From NCBI GenBank assembly GCA_017617315.1, contig JAFZWM010000034.1:1-64000 (forward strand): a stretch of 64,000 bases of DNA, in the 5' to 3' direction. This document shows, one piece after another, positions 61,902-64,000 of this stretch (position 1 is the stretch's first letter; the number at the start of each line of letters is the position of its first letter). The position numbers and the translations under genes are program-made. The notes beneath the pieces are model-generated. The model did no database searches, was not told the DNA's origin, and saw only the letters and a program-made list of their open reading frames with translations. The DNA comes from Bacteroidaceae bacterium (GTDB lineage Bacteria; Bacteroidota; Bacteroidia; Bacteroidales; Bacteroidaceae).

Positions 61902-64000
61902 ATGAAAACATTCTTCAAATCAGTCATTCTTGCCGGACTGCTATGCACAAACGGCGCTCAGGCAAATGCACAGACACCAACAGCAGTACGCCTGGACGCA
62001 CAAGGCAAACACCAGCACATTACGGGATTCGGCGGCTTTGTGTGCTCGCCCACTTTCCAGTACGGACACATGTCGGACAACGACATCAAGAAAGTATGGG
62101 GCGAGTCGAGCACCGTGGGCTGCAACATCATGCGCCTGTTCATCCCTATCGGAAAAAATTATTGGAGTCAGTCGCTAAGCACGGCCCAGAAGGCCAAGCA
62201 GATGGGACTGATTGTGTTTGCATCGCCTTGGGGACAGCCAGCCGAGTGGAAGACCAACGGCTCAAGCGACGCCCAAAACGACAAGGGCGTTACGGGCAAG
62301 CTTAAGCGCGAGAACTGGGGCGACTATGCCCAGTATCTGGAGGACTATGTGCAATACCTGCGCCAGAACGGCGTGGAGCTCGATGCCATCTCGATACAGA
62401 ACGAGCCCGACTGGGCAGCCAAATATGCCGGCTGCATGTGGTCGGCCGATGAGATTGCCGAGTTTGTGAAGACCTACGGAAAGAGCATAAGCTGCAAGGT
62501 AATTGCTCCCGAAACCATCGGAGTGAACGACACATATGCCAACGCGCTCGACAAGGACGAAGTGCTTGAATGCTTCGACATCTATGGCGGACACCAGTAC
62601 AGCGGCATACAGACGGCATACAAGAACCTTGGCAAAAAAGGCAAGGAACTGTGGATGACCGAATATCTCATCAACTGGAATCAGGACGAGAACAACACAC
62701 GAAACTTCGACTATTCGAAGGATGTCTTCAACTTCTTCACATCCATAAACACCTGTATGCTGGGCGACTTCAATGCATGGATTCACTATGCTGCCAAGCG
62801 CTACTACGGCATGCTGGGCGACGGAGATCGCGGCACAAGCAGCGGCGTTGTAACAAAGCGCGGCTATGTAATGGCGCACTTTGCCAAGTTCGTTACCGGC
62901 ATGACGCGAATAGACGCCACCTTCGGCGACAGCAATATCGAAGGCTCTGCCTACTTGTCGCAGTCGGGCGACTCGGTGGTTGTCGTGATGTCGAACGCAT
63001 CGGCAAAGGCATTTAATCTGAAGTTGGACATTCCGTTCTACACCCAGAAGGGCGAACTGTGGACAACCGACAAGAAGAAGGATCTGTCAAAGACTGTCCT
63101 CTCGCCCGAGAGCGAGACTTGCCGTCCAGAGGTTTCTATTGATGCCCAAAGCGTGAATACGGTACTGTTTGTAAAGTCACGCAGCCGCCAGCAGTCAAAC
63201 ATGAGCGGAAGCGTCAGCTATTTCGACCGCATCCGTCTTGACGACCTGACTGCCACTTCGTCTTCTTTCGGCACAACATACAAGATGTCGGACACAACGC
63301 AGAAGCTCGACCATAACAATCCGCTCATCTCAAGCAACACCACCATGCAGAACGGCTACTTGCAGCTGAACGGCAACTACACACAGCTGGTGTTCGAGGT
63401 TAAGTCGCTGCAATCAACAATGAATTACTCTTCAGCCATCACCACGCTGACCTACATCAATAACAAAGGCCAGATTGCCACTCACAACTACGGCGACCTG
63501 ACATTCAGCACTCACGAGAACTTCCTGTGGGCGTTCGACCTGTCTCTGGCTACCCTGCCAGACGGCTGCAAAGGCATCATCTCGATAACAAACAACAACT
63601 GGTCGTCGTCATTGTCGTTTACCCTCGGCAATGTGTATCTGACTAACGGAAATGCCACCTATGCCGGAACTCTGAGCGGCGACTTTGCAGAAGATGACAA
63701 CTATGTGCTCGACTTCTCTACCGACCCGAACTGCACAAGCATCGACATGACTGCCGTAAGCGGTCTGCCTGCCACCCTGCCATGGACGGAGAAGAGCAAC
63801 CGCGTAGTATATGTATCGGGCAGCAGCAGTCTGTCGGGAACAAACGTGGTGAAAGACGGCATCTGCGCATCGCTTGTGATAGACGAAAGCTTCGGAGCAT
63901 TCCGCCCAGCCCATACATTTACGGCAACACAGGCCTCATATACATGCGAGGTAAACGGACAGCACATCGTACAGCTTCCATTCCAGTCTGCCGTGCCTGA
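61902..64000 (+). CDS. secreted GH30-family glycosidase, partial (3' end beyond window)
   Basis: The frame is open from the ATG at 61902 to the last base (699 codons). A signal peptide (ends ANAQ, residue 24) is followed by a GH30-type barrel: HITGFGGF near the start, acid/base Glu168 in SIQNEPDW, and nucleophile Glu254 in ELWMTEYL. The associated beta-domain ends near residue 425 (NTVLFVKS). Residues ~435-699 are Ser/Thr-rich beta-domains of unknown fold. GH30 members cleave xylan, glucuronoxylan or beta-glucans; the subfamily is not determined. A type IX signal may follow outside the window. The 82-bp gap after porZ has no clear -7 box. Confidence 0.85.
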   Translation, partial: MKTFFKSVILAGLLCTNGAQANAQTPTAVRLDAQGKHQHITGFGGFVCSPTFQYGHMSDNDIKKVWGESSTVGCNIMRLFIPIGKNYWSQSLSTAQKAKQMGLIVFASPWGQPAEWKTNGSSDAQNDKGVTGKLKRENWGDYAQYLEDYVQYLRQNGVELDAISIQNEPDWAAKYAGCMWSADEIAEFVKTYGKSISCKVIAPETIGVNDTYANALDKDEVLECFDIYGGHQYSGIQTAYKNLGKKGKELWMTEYLINWNQDENNTRNFDYSKDVFNFFTSINTCMLGDFNAWIHYAAKRYYGMLGDGDRGTSSGVVTKRGYVMAHFAKFVTGMTRIDATFGDSNIEGSAYLSQSGDSVVVVMSNASAKAFNLKLDIPFYTQKGELWTTDKKKDLSKTVLSPESETCRPEVSIDAQSVNTVLFVKSRSRQQSNMSGSVSYFDRIRLDDLTATSSSFGTTYKMSDTTQKLDHNNPLISSNTTMQNGYLQLNGNYTQLVFEVKSLQSTMNYSSAITTLTYINNKGQIATHNYGDLTFSTHENFLWAFDLSLATLPDGCKGIISITNNNWSSSLSFTLGNVYLTNGNATYAGTLSGDFAEDDNYVLDFSTDPNCTSIDMTAVSGLPATLPWTEKSNRVVYVSGSSSLSGTNVVKDGICASLVIDESFGAFRPAHTFTATQASYTCEVNGQHIVQLPFQSAVP

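Overview
The window is a stretch of bacterial chromosome from the phylum Bacteroidota, most likely order Bacteroidales and probably Prevotellaceae-like. Four things point there. Upstream regions carry the Bacteroidetes promoter element TAnnTTTG instead of an E. coli-type -10. Starts lack Shine-Dalgarno sequences. Marker genes have Bacteroidetes forms and orders (sdh/frdCAB, speA-argB, parE-coaD-S41 protease, a DUF6057-like membrane protein). A PorZ-like protein with a type IX secretion C-terminal domain is present. No phage, insertion sequence, CRISPR array, rRNA or tRNA was recognised. This is core chromosome with small accessory islands.

Layout. 1-358: intergenic tandem arrays (11-bp period, a hairpin, then 7-bp period). 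359-3425 (-): membrane protein plus a lipoprotein beta-propeller with a CxxCH motif. 3735-12407 (+): flavoprotein, VanX-like dipeptidase, methyltransferase, GNAT, parE, coaD, C-terminal processing protease. 12478-18580 (-): ybeY, bile-acid-type transporter, then a three-gene uronic-acid glycan cluster (GH105-DUF2264 fusion, BNR_4 propeller, esterase). 18724-22364 (+): CPBP and M16 peptidases. 22388-29966 (-): YgjP-like protease, ECF sigma factor with its partner, argB, speA, aroK, topA. 30085-31206 (+): dprA, followed by a gene-free 638 bp holding a strong candidate non-coding RNA and another 11-bp array. 31845-37096 (-): acetyltransferase, AraC regulator, succinate dehydrogenase/fumarate reductase. 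37314-48875 (mostly +): mnmG, uvrC, dtd, MazG-like, deoC, polyprenyl synthase (-), polA, ychF, lgt. 48876-49150: intergenic region with clustered DnaA-box-like 9-mers, a candidate oriC; a near-consensus parS lies at 39195-39210 just after mnmG. 49151-52478: small outer-membrane-type protein (-) and mutS (+). 52546-54641: four tandem paralogues of unknown function, each with an AT-rich divergent front half and a nearly identical rear half. 54642-55080: a second array locus. 55081-64000: K+ channel (-), leuS-rdgB-porZ, and the start of a secreted GH30 glycosidase that runs off the window.

Together these are housekeeping functions (replication, repair, tRNA modification and charging, lipoprotein and isoprenoid synthesis, anaerobic respiration) with two glycan-degrading modules and a type IX secretion component. 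The parts I cannot explain with known systems are the mosaic four-gene paralogue array, the phase-locked 11-bp and 7-bp arrays at convergent gene ends, and the GGTAA-rich RNA after dprA. All functional calls rest on reading the sequence and on remembered family features; no database search was run.
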